Positions 46,301 through 57,892 of a stretch of DNA of 64,000 bases are shown here, one piece after another. A model generated the notes under the pieces. The model was not told the origin of the DNA. It saw only the letters and a list, made by a program, of their open reading frames with translations, and did no database searches. The position numbers were made by a program, and so were the translations under genes. Within the stretch, counting starts at the first letter, position 1; each line of letters opens with the position of its first letter. The stretch lies in the NCBI GenBank assembly GCA_965178125.1, contig OZ237752.1:496001-560000 (forward strand), given 5' to 3'. The stretch comes from Bilabrum cf. latius (lineage: Eukaryota; Bigyra: Bicosoecida; Bigyra; Bicosoecida).

Positions 46301-46916
46301 GGGTCGGTCTCATTGTGTAGGATACAGGGGACACAGGCTGCGGTCCATTTGTACTACGAGTGTTGCGATCACGAGGATGACCAGCAGCACGAGAGTCTGT
46401 TGCACCGGCAGGTGCAGTAGCATGAAGTGACACCCCCCCTGGCGATTTCTGCACGTGTTTGGCCGGCTATACTCGACTTTGAACGGCATAATATTCTTTC
46501 CTACCGATTGCTCGGCGATGCGTAGCGCTTCTAGGCCGAAATGCTCTGGCTGCCGGTCTCGCGTCCTCGTATGCTACTCTTGCCAAGTCGTGCGTTGCTT
46601 TGGCCCGAGCTGTGCTAGGTCGCTTCCTTCGCGAATGTTGGCTTGGTAGTCGACTCTGGTCTAGATGCTGCCCTATGCTAGCTGTTCGGTACCCTTTTTG
46701 CGGTGATGAAATGCCGGGTTGACGAGCAGTAGGCACTACGCGCACCGAGGAGCTCGGCGTGGATTGAGCTGAGCTTTGTGCTGCACCAGAGTGACTAAAT
46801 GGGCGTGCTTGTATATCATCGGTATGCCTAGAATCGTTCGACTACGCGATAGGCTTGCGACCACGAACTGCGACCACCGGTACAATGAGCAAAAATGGCG
46901 GATAGGGACGATGCAT
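40311..46916 (-). CDS. giant multi-IQ calmodulin-binding protein
   Basis: One frame of up to 2,201 residues from about 46916 (upstream-most ATG; true start uncertain between 46454 and 46916) to TGA 40311-40313. The N-terminal half is basic and disordered. Then EDQCAVEI-TAG-KAWRGHRGR (43764), where TAG is exactly the Gln of IQxxxRGxxxR. Next follow ten 66-residue units, each with SAGAIQRVYRGSQGRR and AQCAVRQWLARRR, i.e. about 20 IQ motifs; then CATCI-TAG-AAARGWGARR, a KQAEEKEAAR/K-TAG-AEEEEAAR repeat, TMIQAAGRGF, ALLIQRWWR and FVI-TAG-HAWKQYK. TAG also at 46467, 45516, 44283, 44211, 44154, 43488, 41292, 41352, 41412, 41259, 40998, 40434. No motor, CH or kinase domain is seen, so it is not a myosin or ASPM in the usual sense; probably a calmodulin/centrin-binding rod. 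Confidence 0.78.
41259..41445. repeat. 30-bp coding repeat with CAG/TAG alternation
   Basis: Read on the minus strand, near-identical 10-codon units encode AEEEEAARK or AEEKEAARK followed by one variable codon: TAG at 41292, 41352 and 41412, CAG at 41322, 41382 and 41262. Units otherwise differ at only one or two bases. Confidence 0.95.
41560..43487. repeat. 198-bp tandem array (about 10 units) encoding paired IQ motifs
   Basis: Unit boundaries recur every 198 bp (e.g. 41771, 41969, 42167, 42365, 42563, 42761, 42959, 43157, 43355). Units differ by a handful of third-position and a few first-position changes, so the array was recently homogenised. The opposite strand is also open for over 800 codons, a by-product of the composition. 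Confidence 0.93.
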
Positions 46917-47824
46917 GCAATGCTGCGGCGCTTAAGCTACCTTGAACACCAAATCTCACCTTCAGCTTCCATCCAAGCCTCTGTATGAGTCAAAAAATCT
47001 TTGGCAGCCGCAATGGTTGGTCGTGTTGCTGATGCAGCAGGAGATTCGGTAGTACTCGCCGAATTCTAACGCACGCTGTTGTGCAGCATGGACCGCAGTA
47101 ATTCTACAGTTTGAAGCATTTTGTCATAGTCGACAGACGTCTACTACATCGCTGTGCCAAGAGACAAAAAGTCGCATAGTCATGGCGGGTAGCGTGCATT
47201 TTCATCACAGCGGCTGAGCGGCACTCTGTAATTGCAGAAGAATGCCGCAGTGCGACCTGGATCATGATGGGGTGTGTGCGCAGAAAGAGGCAGATTGGCG
47301 TCGGGTTAACCAAGTGCGGCCGTCTGTAAAGCACCCATCTCCTTGTCCCCGTTCTCGCGCTTGTGGCCCGCCGGCGACAGCAAGCATCGCGATGCGCGCC
47401 TCGGCCAGTAGCGCAAAGGCGCCTTCACCAATGGAGGTTCGACCAATGGCCCTAGGCTGATGCCCCATGCATTCCCTTGCAAATGAACGTACGAGCCATA
47501 CACAGCGGGCACCGGGACCCCATACCCAGTGGGTATCTGCTAGTGGCTGAAGGTGCTGCCACGAATGCCATGTGCAGTGGATTGACGGAGTAATTTGACT
47601 CGGATCGACTGTTCAGTGAGGCGCATCCGCTAGAGCTTCCTTCGTACCCCCTTCCAATTGAGTTTAGAGACTTTGCAAAACTCTGCGTGAGCTATGTGAA
47701 CTTCCGATTTCGGTCCCTCCGTTACCACTGGTGGACGGCAGGAGCAGTGCACATTTGTCCTAGGGGTTGGCCGATATTTTGCTGCTTTTGAGCTAGTTCG
47801 TCCTGCATCCAACTCCACAGATCG
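46917..47824. other. region without a supported gene
   Basis: 908 bp between divergent genes, AT-richer than coding DNA. Several short frames are present on both strands but none shows a domain or consistent codon use. Confidence 0.5.
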
Positions 47825-48058
47825 ATGCACATATTTATCAAGACACCCGCGGATAAGACGATTAACATCGAGGTCGATCCAACTGCCACAGTAACCCAAG
47901 TCAAGGAGAAAATCTGGGATAAGGAGGGCATTCCCGTGGACATGCAGGAACTTAGCTTCAATGGGATCGACTTGGTGAACGGGAACACCCTAGAGGGCTA
48001 CATGATCGAGAGGGATTCGACACTGCACGTCGCAGTACGACAGGCTGACGGTGTGTGA
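47825..48058 (+). CDS. ubiquitin-like protein without a C-terminal Gly-Gly
   Basis: 77 residues, ATG to TGA, one ubiquitin fold: MHIFIKTPADKTINIEVDP, VKEKIWDKEGIPVDMQELSF, TLEGYMIERDSTLHVAVR. Alignment with ubiquitin is end to end without gaps, but the tail reads VRQADGV instead of LRLRGG, so it cannot be conjugated by the usual route without processing, and Lys48 and Lys63 equivalents are lost (N and E/R region), whereas Lys27/29-like lysines remain. Either a free modifier-like regulator or a decayed ubiquitin gene. No TAG in the frame. Confidence 0.8.
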   Translation: MHIFIKTPADKTINIEVDPTATVTQVKEKIWDKEGIPVDMQELSFNGIDLVNGNTLEGYMIERDSTLHVAVRQADGV

Positions 48059-48465
48059 GAGAGTTGTAGCTTGGCCAGATTCGATGTTCAACTAGGTCAT
48101 CGTCTCGTTGATTGGTAAGCGGAGGACGGTGAGCGCATTAAAAGGTGGTCGCTTAAAGTGGATGCAGTGTGGGACGAAGAGTACGTCGGGATGAAAAAAC
48201 TGGAGCTCCAAGAGGAGCGTGCCGTCGGATGAGTTCTAGCAGACCCACGTGGTGCTTTTATATCTGGCTTCTTGTTGTAGTATTCGCTGAGCACCACTGG
48301 ATAGTCAAACTCACGTTCCGTGTCTGCTGGGTGACGTGGGTGACCCCTTCCCACCAAGAGCCAGGAGTCCGCGATCTGAGACGCGAATGGTAGCCGACGT
48401 ATGTATGGACCTCTTGTGCTGCTCGGCGGTGGGGATTATTGCAAGACAGGATCTAAGAAAAACAT
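48059..48465. other. convergent intergenic region
   Basis: 407 bp between the 3' ends of the Ubl and G8 genes; nothing recognised. Confidence 0.5.
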
Positions 48466-51400
48466 TCAAGACGCCTCCGCTTGGAACCGCTCTTGGCTGC
48501 TAGGCTCCGAGAGGCTGTAACGCTTCGCCTTCTAGTTGCCACTCAACTGCGAGTCAGCGGAACTGGCAACCCTCTCGCGCGCGTGTTTCGACCGGCAGCA
48601 CATGGACAGGCCATATAGCGCGCCTAGAAGAATCACACCCCCGCCAACCGCACCCGCAATAATGATCCCGATCTAAACTTCCTCGTCATCTGCGCCCTCG
48701 CCGTCCCCAGCCTCGCCAGAGGGTGGAGCAGCGAAGGAGCGCGCACCTGCAGCCAACTGCGCCTGCAGCAAGTCGCTGACCAGATTCGGGGTACCTCCCA
48801 CCACGGCACCATCCGATGCAGCGACCACCACATACACGGGATCATCCTCCGACTCGAACGAGAAGCCTGCAGCGGCGGGATCTGCCCGCACCGCAGCTGC
48901 AGTGAGCCCGCTCTCGATTGCCGCTCGCTCACTAAGCAAGCCAGATACTGCTGTAGCAACAACAGATTCAGTTGCCTGCACAGTAGCGAACCCCATTGAT
49001 GCATTTTGAGTCACACTGGCCGCGAGAAGCATGCGCACCTCGTCGGCGCCAGAACCCGAAGCGGCTTGCAGTGTCCTCGCTGTCCAACGCATGGCCCGAA
49101 GTCTTCTCGACACTGCCTCGGCAGCGCCTGTGTCGCCATACACATCCTCATTGCCACCTGAAGCATCCGCCAAATCCATCTCCGCTGCAATCGTCAGCTG
49201 GGTACCACCCACCACCCAGCCGGGCGGCAGCAGCCCCTGGAGCATAGCCCCGAATCCACCCCGCACTGCAGCAAGACCGACCGCACTCTGCACGAGCCTG
49301 CTGCCCCGACGAGCAGCCAGCACCAATTGTACCACTGCACCAAGAGAAGCTTCCTCCTCGCTGGCACCTGCACGCAGGGACAGGCCGAGCGTGTCCGTGA
49401 CTGCATCGTCCTCTTGGTCCAACTGCGCCATGGACGGCAAGTCGGGCAGTATCGCCAGCGTAGATGCCAGAGACGATGATCCAGCAGAGGAACTGGACGC
49501 TGGCGGCAGGCAGCGAGTGGGTCTCGTCACGTTGGACATGGATGCGTCGATCAGCGGCCTACACACGGTGCTCCCGCTACAGTCAGCATCGATAGAGCAG
49601 GCTCTACCAGTCTCGCACAGCCCGCATGTCTCCTCAGATGCACCGCATGGTGGTAAAGCGTCAACTATCGCTAAGCAGGTCGATGCGCTCCCCTCGTCAT
49701 CGCACTACGGCAGGGCCGCAGACATTGCAGCCGGGCAGGCCGCTCTGGTGATCAGCTCGTTAGGGCTGGGGCACTGCGTCCCACCATGGGCCGGCAGACT
49801 GAGCACTATCCTGGTAGAGTACAGCCAGCCGCCATCTCCACACTCATTGGAGCACTTGTCTGCCTCTACTGCAAGGGACAGTTCGCAGTCCCTGGCTTGC
49901 GGGGAAGCAGACGGGGATGGGCTGGCCGTGGGGCTAGGGCTTGCAGCTGGCTGGTGGGATGAGCTGGAAGATGGCGATGGCGATGGCGACGCACTCGATG
50001 CTACGGCGGTGCTTGAGCTGGAGGGTGTTGGACTGGACGTACTGGCACTCGTACTGGCACTCGTACTGGCACTAGCACTCGCGCTTGCGCTAGAGGACGG
50101 CGTGCTGGCGACTGGGGATGTGCTGGGGCTACCTGACGGGGACATCGAAGGGCTGCCACTCGCGCCGTTGCTGGCACTTGGGCTTGGGCTCGTCGATGGG
50201 CTACTGGTAGTTGATGGAGATGCGCTAGCCGTGGTGCTGGGTGTCGGAGACACTGCAGCTGGTGTTGCGCTAGCTGTAGCTGTAGCTGTAGCGCTGGGTG
50301 TTGGACTAGCCGCAGGCGGTGACGGGCTCGGCGTCGGCAGCACACATGTCACGATCGTGTCCGGCTCTTCTTCCGGACTACTGCACAGAGCGGGAGGCAT
50401 GGTCGCCACAGCACCTTCGCAAAAGGCGCTCAGCTCGATGCCGTCGGTCGTCTGCCCCGTGCGCGCGATGCAGTCTGCCTCCACGATGAGGCCATACTTT
50501 AATGCAGAGCGTCCCGGGATGAGCCTGTCGTCCACTCCAAAGAACTGAGTGTAGTCGGGTCCCTGGACCCCCCCATCTGTGAGCAGGTTGAAGCCATCGC
50601 CAGCATTCCTCGGGTCATAGATCCTACTGCCACTCCTGGTTGCAATCCCCACGGGTCGGAGGTAAAGGTAAGTCCCGTCAAAATAGTAAGTATCGCCCCT
50701 GGATTGTCTCACTGCCTCCACCGAGTCTACCTCGGCAAAATCTACCTCGCACACCCGCCTGGCGTTGGGCGAGCATCCATCGATGGACCCCTTCACCGTG
50801 AATGAAGTACCAGGGGGGTACGCCAACGCCACAATCAGCGCGTCGGTGTGTTTCACCTAGATCTGACGAAACGTGACCTTCTTGGGCGCACCCTTGGCGT
50901 AGCTCACGAACCACCCGCCTGCCCGCGTGTGGTTGAAGGGACCCACCAGCTGGGGGTCATACCCGATCGGGGCGCTGTCATTCGTGCCCCAGTGCGAGAT
51001 GGTGCCGGCCTGCACGCCGTACATGCTCGCTGCGTTGTTGGTGTTCTTGCCGGGGGCCGTCTCCTCCCCTAGGTAGGCATCCATGGCAGCGACCTTGAAG
51101 AAGGCCTGGTCGCACAGCCACATGGGGTACTGGTAGTTGCGCTTGGCCTCGCACTGCACCGATGCCAGCGAGTCATTCCTGCGCGAGAGCCTCCAAAACG
51201 TGGTCTCTGGCCTCCGCACGAGGTCGTTGTTATCCTCCTTGTGCACGATACCCATGGATCCTGCGAGTGTGGGCACACCCCTTCGGGTTAGCGAGCCGTC
51301 GTAGTCAAGGAGGTTGCCATGGTACGCTCCATACCTGGCCTTCTGGCCGATGTCAAACCCAATCAGACCGTCGTCGTATGGCTCCTGCACGTAGGTTATG

Positions 51401-53592
51401 TTGTCGAAAATCTGCTAGAACTGTGGTACGTTGACGCCGTGAGGTATGGCCCAGATGGTCGAGTCGTCGTCGCGCACGACGGGGTCACTCGGTGAGTGGC
51501 CCGCGTCCGCCGCGTTGTTGCAGCTGTCCACGACCCAGTTGCTCATGACGTGGCGCTGGCCCGTGTCGTACGCTCGGAACATGTTGTACGCGTTCTTCTC
51601 CCAGTCCCTCTCGTTGCCGAGCGGGTCTGCAGCCACTGGCAGCTGGGTGTTGTTGGTGCGGCACTTCACGCTGACGTCCTTGAAGATGACCTCGCCGAAC
51701 GCATTGAAGGTGCGGTCGCCGATGTCGTGAATGTCGATGCCGCGCCAGTCGCCGCGCACGTTCCAGTCCGCCCCCGCCACCCTGCACAGCGACAGCTTCA
51801 TGTTGGTGAACACGTTGGGCACGAGCGTCCCGTCCTCCAGCTGAGGCTGCCTGCGCTTGCGGGGCCCGCCGTGCACGCTGTCCTCTGCGTTATTCCTACC
51901 AGGATTGTACTCCAGCTTGTAGCCGTCGTTTGGATCCTCCTCCAGAAACCCGCCCAGGTACACGCACCCCGCCAGCTTCTGCCAGTATCCCGACGACCGC
52001 ACCGTGTTGCCGTCGAACCGCAAGGTGGGCTTGTCCTTGGGCACCATCGGGTCGTTGCGGTCCTGCCCGATCACCTTGGGGAAGTTGACCAGCGCAAACC
52101 CAGCCCAACCGCCCACGGCCGCGTTCCCCACGACGGTGTTGTTGAGGTTGGTGATGTAATAGGGGGAGGCTGTCGTGTCCGCGGGCACCGTCAGGTTGGC
52201 AGACTCACGAACGTTCTCCTGCTCCTGTCCCCCCTGCGTGGCAATCCTCCCGATCGGATGCACGTGCGCCGCCAGGTTTCCCTCTATGATATTGTCCTCC
52301 TCGTTCCCGCTCTCGAGGTATACGCAGTGTCCCGTGGCATCATACATCACGTTGCGGGACACCGCGGCCCCTCTAGTCCCGTGCACTACAATGCAGCGAT
52401 AGTACGACTCGTGCACACTCGAGTCGGTGACATAGGAGCCATAGCCCGCATCCCTCATGAGGTGGAAGTGCACCGGGTACCTCCCAAATGCGTTGGTCTG
52501 GCCCATCCGATGGAACTCCACGCCGCTCACCCTGGCAGTGACACCCTCCCCAACGAAAATGACGTGACCACCGTGCCCTGTGAGGTACTTGTCCGGACAG
52601 GGGTACTTGGTGTGCCTCTTTCTCGAGCTGGAGATGCTGCTGTCGGTCGCCTCGGAGCACACCGCGTCATGGGTGTCAGTGGGAGGGGAGTCGGCGGCAT
52701 CGCCCTCCACTGTGATGGTGCGGGACAGCAAGCCCACCTCTGCCTGGTACTCCCGCTCGACCGCATAATGGTGGGCAGAGAGCGGCTCCGTCACGGTCAC
52801 CGACCCGAGCGTGTGCGACTGGCAGCTGGTGTCCCTGTACGTGACGCACCGCACAGACTCGATCGTGCGCACCTCGTTGTAGTTGTGGAAGCGGGCGTCC
52901 TTGTGCTGGGTGGTTGTAACCACCAGCTTCTGTCCTCTTCTCCAGCCCCCCTTGCCCGGCCCCTCCCCGTCTGCCGGGCACTACTGCAAAATGAGCACGG
53001 TGTCGTTGACGTCGGCCGTGCGGGCCAGGCGCGTCCACGTAGGGCGGTACACGTTGCCGTGCATGTCAATTTGTCCCATCCCATGAACCTCGAGGCTTTT
53101 AGACCCGCCGTCCCCGCGCCGCCCCGTGAGCACGATTCGCACACCGGCGGTGCTCGGGCACGTCGGGCTGCCGATGCTCAGCTTGCCGTTCACGATGATG
53201 CTGCTCGCCGTGAACACAGTCGACTCGTTAGCGAACACGAGACTCGATGTCGACGGAATCTTGACCTGCCCGAAGGACAGTCCCAATGTATCCGCCGCAG
53301 CAACCAGCACATCAGTATCTGCTGGTAGGGTCACGTCCGACTGGTTTGTGGGAACAGAGCCGCTGAAAGCAGAGCTCCAGGAAACCAAGGAGGGATTATC
53401 TTCAGCACAATCAGTGTTCTCAACTGTGTAAGGCTAAGCATTGGGCATTGGGATTGTAGCGGCTATGCTTGCAGTCTCCGGAACCACGATCGGCGTTGTG
53501 GATTGGAGGTCAATTCCATCTAATTGGGCGGTACACTGCGCATTGGCTGCAGGAAGGCAGTAGATGCCGGCTAATATAACATAGAGATACAT
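48466..53592 (-). CDS. G8-domain / CEMIP-like type I membrane protein
   Basis: 1,708 residues in one exon, ATG 53592 to TGA 48466-48468, crossing TAG at 53434, 52981, 51415, 50857, 49705, 48673 and 48532. Signal peptide MYLYVILAGIYCLPAANA. G8 domain residues ~65-235 (VSWSSAFSGSVP, VTLPADTDVLV, LVVTTTQHKDARFHNYNEVRTI). Then the right-handed beta-helix region of the CEMIP/TMEM2/fibrocystin-L group: GVEFHRMGQTNAFGRYPVHFHL, SSVHESYYRCIVVHGTRGAAVSRNVMYDATGHCVYLE, GWAGFALVNFP. TAG 52981 lies within the G8 domain and 50857 within RQI-TAG-VKHTDALIVALAYP. A ~150-residue Pro/Ser/Ala/Thr stalk (about 49900-50345) leads to a helical domain, and IGIIIAGAVGGGVILLGALYGLSMCC is a membrane segment just after TAG 48673, with a 40-residue tail. 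Extracellular glycan or adhesion role is inferred. Confidence 0.82.
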
Positions 53593-53686
53593 AATCGGAA
53601 GGGTTATTCACCCGCAACCGTTCAGTGTGCGACTGAAGCAAATTCCGCTGCTATTGCAGATTTTGTAGCGTTTCTTTGGATGCTGA

Positions 53687-55505
53687 GCTCGAACTGGCCG
53701 GACTTGAGCTTGGATTTCGACCAGTGAGTCCATCAGGGCTCGCGAAGAAGACTGCCATGATGCCGTTTGGACTTGCAGCCGACTCCTTTCCCCGTGGGTG
53801 GGACGACGATATCGCGTGTACAGCCACGGAAGTGAACCCATCATGGGTAGAACAGACATGGACCGTTCCCCGCGCGAAGTCGTATGTGTATCTAGGGTTG
53901 CTGATATCGACAACGAGGATCCATGCCACAGCAGCAGAGCTTGGGCCCGGCTACGAAGAGAGGGACGTGATAGCCATTGACATGGTCCCCCACGTTCGGC
54001 GAAGGGTGGCAATGGCGATGCAACAAGCGTCCATCATAACCCGCGCTGCAGTTGACTGTGATTGGTCGGTTCGTCTACACTCCCAGATTCTCTATTCTGG
54101 AGCGCTCACAAGCGCGCTCTATGGCATTGGTGCTGCTGGATGCGCCACTGGCTGGGAACGCTTCCGAGGTCTGGAACAGCGGATCTCTGTGAACTACGGC
54201 GTGATCATGAATGCAGCTGTGCTGAGTGTAGTGGACCGTTTCCTGGCACGCATGAGGTGGATGCTGGCCACTGGAATGGCTGACCGTATGCCATTTGCCG
54301 TCGAAGGACGTCGCTTGCCGAAAGTGGCGTTGGATTCTGAGGTATGGCTTGCGAGTGCTGCCGGAAGGACCGCACGGGACCTCTTTGAGCTCATGCGAGC
54401 CCCAGATAGGAGGGGTCTACCAGTGGTATCTCACTACATCCGGACTGCATACATGTGCCAGTAGATGTCGCAGCAGGGACCTCTTAGTGCTGCGGCGTCT
54501 CTCAGGCTTCACCTTCATGACAATGGAGTATCTGTTGACAACGGAGTGACTTGGCTGGGTGAGAAGGAGCTGAATCGAGCGGTGCGCCGTTGGCACTCGT
54601 CGAAGTCTGCTTCTAGCATCAGGTCTTTCAGGAACTTGAGCCCTGGATGCCACTCCGGTTACGTCCTGGCGAGCGCAATCAGGCAGCAGAATGCAGAACA
54701 GACAGTGTCACTGGACCAGTACCATGGTCAGGTTGATGGGGTGTTCGGCCCTGGTTCACTGCCTACCACTGCAGCACTGCAACTGCGTGGCTCCGACGGG
54801 CGATTGATCCTTCGTGTTCGTGCGGGTATTTACCCTCGTTCCTGTTCCCCTACTCCAGAGCTGACTGACAAGGTGGCTGTGGAGATGACTCGCCGAGAGT
54901 CATCGCTGCAGTCACGTGGTCTTCAGGCAGAGTGGGTCTCCGGTGACTGGGCCAGTCGAACTTCAGAGGAGAAGGGCAAGATAAGGAAGGCATGGGCGGA
55001 CCATGGCCTACGTCTTGAACCTCACCCACAACCTCTGGAGCAGGACAGGCGTGGAGTCGCTGCTGCTGAGCGAACCATTCCCAAGATGCGCCGAGCAATT
55101 GCCCGCTCTAGCGCCTCTGTTGGATTGGTACGGCTTGCGACACTGGTGGTTGATGAGCTGAGTGTAAAGATCAGAACGTTTCCGTCCTGGACTGCCTGCA
55201 GGTGGTGGACTGGGGCCTCGGTGCGAGGCTGGACTGCGAGCTCATCGGATGACCTGTATGCTGCAATGCGAGCTCAGGATCGCAGGGGACATCGTGTGGC
55301 TCGCCCTAGAGGGCTCATGCACACTCTTGAGAGGATCTGGGCGCGTGAGATGGCGACTTCGCTTCGCTGTGTCTTGCGTGAAAGGGAGTAGCTACGTCGT
55401 ACATGGACGTCCCGCTGGTGGCGGATGGCATGTGTCGACGGTCCGGCTGTCCTTACGAGGATGGCTCGGGCTCACTCTCCTTCCCTCTGGTCCTTTGGTG
55501 GATGA
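53687..55505 (+). mobile_element. LINE copy 2, 5'-truncated reverse-transcriptase ORF
   Basis: Nearly identical to copy 1 from 15835 onward; the match begins at cgaactggccggac. The truncation removes everything up to and including the YADD catalytic motif, leaving the thumb and C-terminal region (ELAGLELGFRPVSPSG ...). TAG at 54462 and 55389 are shared with copy 1, so they existed before duplication. TGA at 55503-55505. 5' truncation is typical of target-primed reverse transcription. The left junction is about 95 bp upstream of the G8 start codon. Confidence 0.82.
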
Positions 55506-55815
55506 GTGGCTGAGTCTCAGGGTGATCGTCTCGGTATGTGTAGCACCATGATGTTTCGGAAATCCTCTTTGGGACGAGGGGTTCTTCTTTCTTTTGCTTT
55601 CTTTTGAGGCTTTGGCCTTTGCTCTAGGGGGGGGCTGCGGGTCTTTTGATCGCGTTGTTCTCTGAGGTCATCTTTGATGGCCCCACCTTGGGGGTGTGAC
55701 AGCCATTCGTGAAAAGTCGTATCGTTACATTCAATCATCATCGTCACCTTCGAGATCTCGCATCGGACCCTCGTCCAACACTTAATCTCTGTGGCACTCA
55801 TCGAGACTCCCGAGT

Positions 55816-57726
55816 TCACTCAGGATAATCCAGAAGCACCTATACCCCGCCGTGGTGGGGTTGTGCTGCAGCTGGAGCTCCTGGATCCTCGGGCTCGATC
55901 TCTTGAGGAGGTGCTTCGCCAGGGTCAGCAGCTGCGACTGCTCCTCCCCGGATTCCGCCCTGCAGGTTGAGTGCGACCGGCAATTCTTCCTGCTGCTGGT
56001 CGGCTTCAGCTTCGGTCTGTTCAACGACTGCTGCGAGTGCTGCGGCCTCTGCCGCCTCACCTGCCGCTGCCACTGCTGCTGCTTCCTGTTGCTGTTCCGC
56101 TCTCTCTGCGTCCTCCCTCCTCTTCTCCTCCTCGGCAATGGCACGGCGCGTAGTAACCAGCTGAACATGTTTGTAATAATCGTTCATGTACTTCGCCCGT
56201 GTCGTTGCCAAACTCATCGTGATGCGCCTGGCCCACGTCCTGACCTGTGCGTCCACGCTCTTGCTCTGCTCTGGCCCAACTCGCTCTCGCCTGATCCTCG
56301 CCAGCTCCTCTAAGACCTTCCATGCGCCGGTTCCTAGTTTCCCGGTGTGTAGAACGACGAAGTCCCGGAAAATGTACCTCCCCGGGTATTTCAGGTGTTT
56401 GCAGACCTTCTCGCTGGGCGCGTTGCCTCCCACCGGCACCTGTCCTGCGATCAGCCTCGTCTAGTCCTTGGGTTGGTAGTACATCTGCAGCTTCACCTAC
56501 GCCCCTGCGTATAGTGCGCTCTCGTTCTGCCAGTCTGACCCCGACCGCTTGCCTGGTCCCCTCGTTTCGTCGAAAATGTGGCGTGCATACTTGCCCGTGT
56601 GTGCTTGTGCCACAAGCACGTCGACGACTACGTTGGTGCCATCCTTCCTTGTGTAGATCGCGTCCGCGTACCTACCTCTCTCCTTGAACAGCCCACGTGG
56701 TTTCATCGTTCTACGAAATCCTACGGCGGTGTTGATGATGTTGCCGAGGATCCCTTCGATTTCCCCACTGCCTCGCGTGGCGAAGCCCTTCTGGAATGTG
56801 TGCTGTTTTCCTGATCCGCACCGTGCCCAATGCAGTGGGTCGTGCAAATATCCCTCCTTGCCACACCTGGGCATCGGGCACGTGTGGTTCTTCTCCTTCT
56901 CGAGGTCGTGCTGCCCCTCTGTCGTCAGCTTGGTCCGCAGCTGAGCGATGGGGCGCGCTTTGACGTAGGGCACGTACAGCCTGGCGCATACCTCCTGTTG
57001 GAAGACTGCCTCAGTGATGCCTCCGTGGCACTGCCTGATGGGTTCAGCTGTGTGTGCACTCCTGCGTGAGCGAATTGCGATCCTCACGTCCTGCACCTGT
57101 TGCCGTTGTTGCCACGTGTAGTCGAGGGGGGTCTCGCCCAACAGTTTGCCTGCTTCGTGCTCCAACATAAAACGTTCGCACTAGGCGTACGCTGCTGCAG
57201 CCCTGAGCAGGCTCTGATGGTTGCCTCCCATGATGACGCGCTCTGGTCCTGCCTACTACAGCTTCAGATGCACCCAGTCTGACAGGTTCTTACTCTCCAT
57301 GAGCCATGCTGGGGGTTTTGGTATCGCCTTCTTTGCTCGAGCGAGACGATCCGTCCCGGTGGACGGTCCCCGTTCTGCGGGTGGGGGTGGAGTCGGATCT
57401 CCGGGGATCTCGAGTGATTTGCCAGGCGGGGGCATGATCACGTTTGCCAACTTGGGTCCTGTCTGCGGGTCTCGAGCAGCTGCTTGGAACTTCTGTGAGT
57501 TCCATACTGTCTGTAGGAAAGTGGGAAACAAATCGGTGGCGAGAGGCTGGAATGGCTATACGTTCCGCTCGAGCTCGTTGGGCAGTTCCTTCTTGCCCCA
57601 AATCAGCCTCTTCATCTTGTCCAAGGTGTACCTGAGGGCCCAGTCTGCCACCTCCAGCAGGGGGGCACTGTGCACGCCAAAGGAGGGAGCCCGCTGCTCA
57701 ACCTCTCCATCTCTCGCCGGCTCCAT
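55816..57726 (-). mobile_element. antisense ORF of LINE copy 2 (zinc knuckle + restriction-like nuclease), full length
   Basis: From ATG 57726 (MEPARDGEVEQRAPSF) to TGA 55816-55818, 636 residues, TAG at 57556, 57256, 57181, 56497, 56461 and 55840. N-terminal part WALRYTLDKMKRLIWGKKELP; middle FQQEVCARLYVPYVKARPIAQL; zinc knuckle CPMPRCGKEGYLHDPLHWARC; nuclease core RYADAIYTRKDGTNVVVDVLVAQ and SDWQNESALYAGA-TAG-VKLQMYYQPKD; coiled-coil C-terminus. The ORF in 59409-60764 has the same order of elements (D..F, LIDVTVV, SDWQEGSALRAAHATKLASY), which aligns TAG 56497 with a variable polar position. Encoded opposite to the RT yet carried in the same duplicated unit. Confidence 0.68.
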
Positions 57727-57892
57727 TCGTGGTTGCACATTACTTTGTGTGGTTTCTTTACCCTACAAATTATTCTGGTATTATTCTGGAGCTGCTCCTC
57801 GCCCACCCACGCTCAGGTGGCTTGGTTAGGGCGCATGGCGATTTTTCAAACTTGTGCAAGGATCCCATTCATAAAACGACTGCTCTACATCC

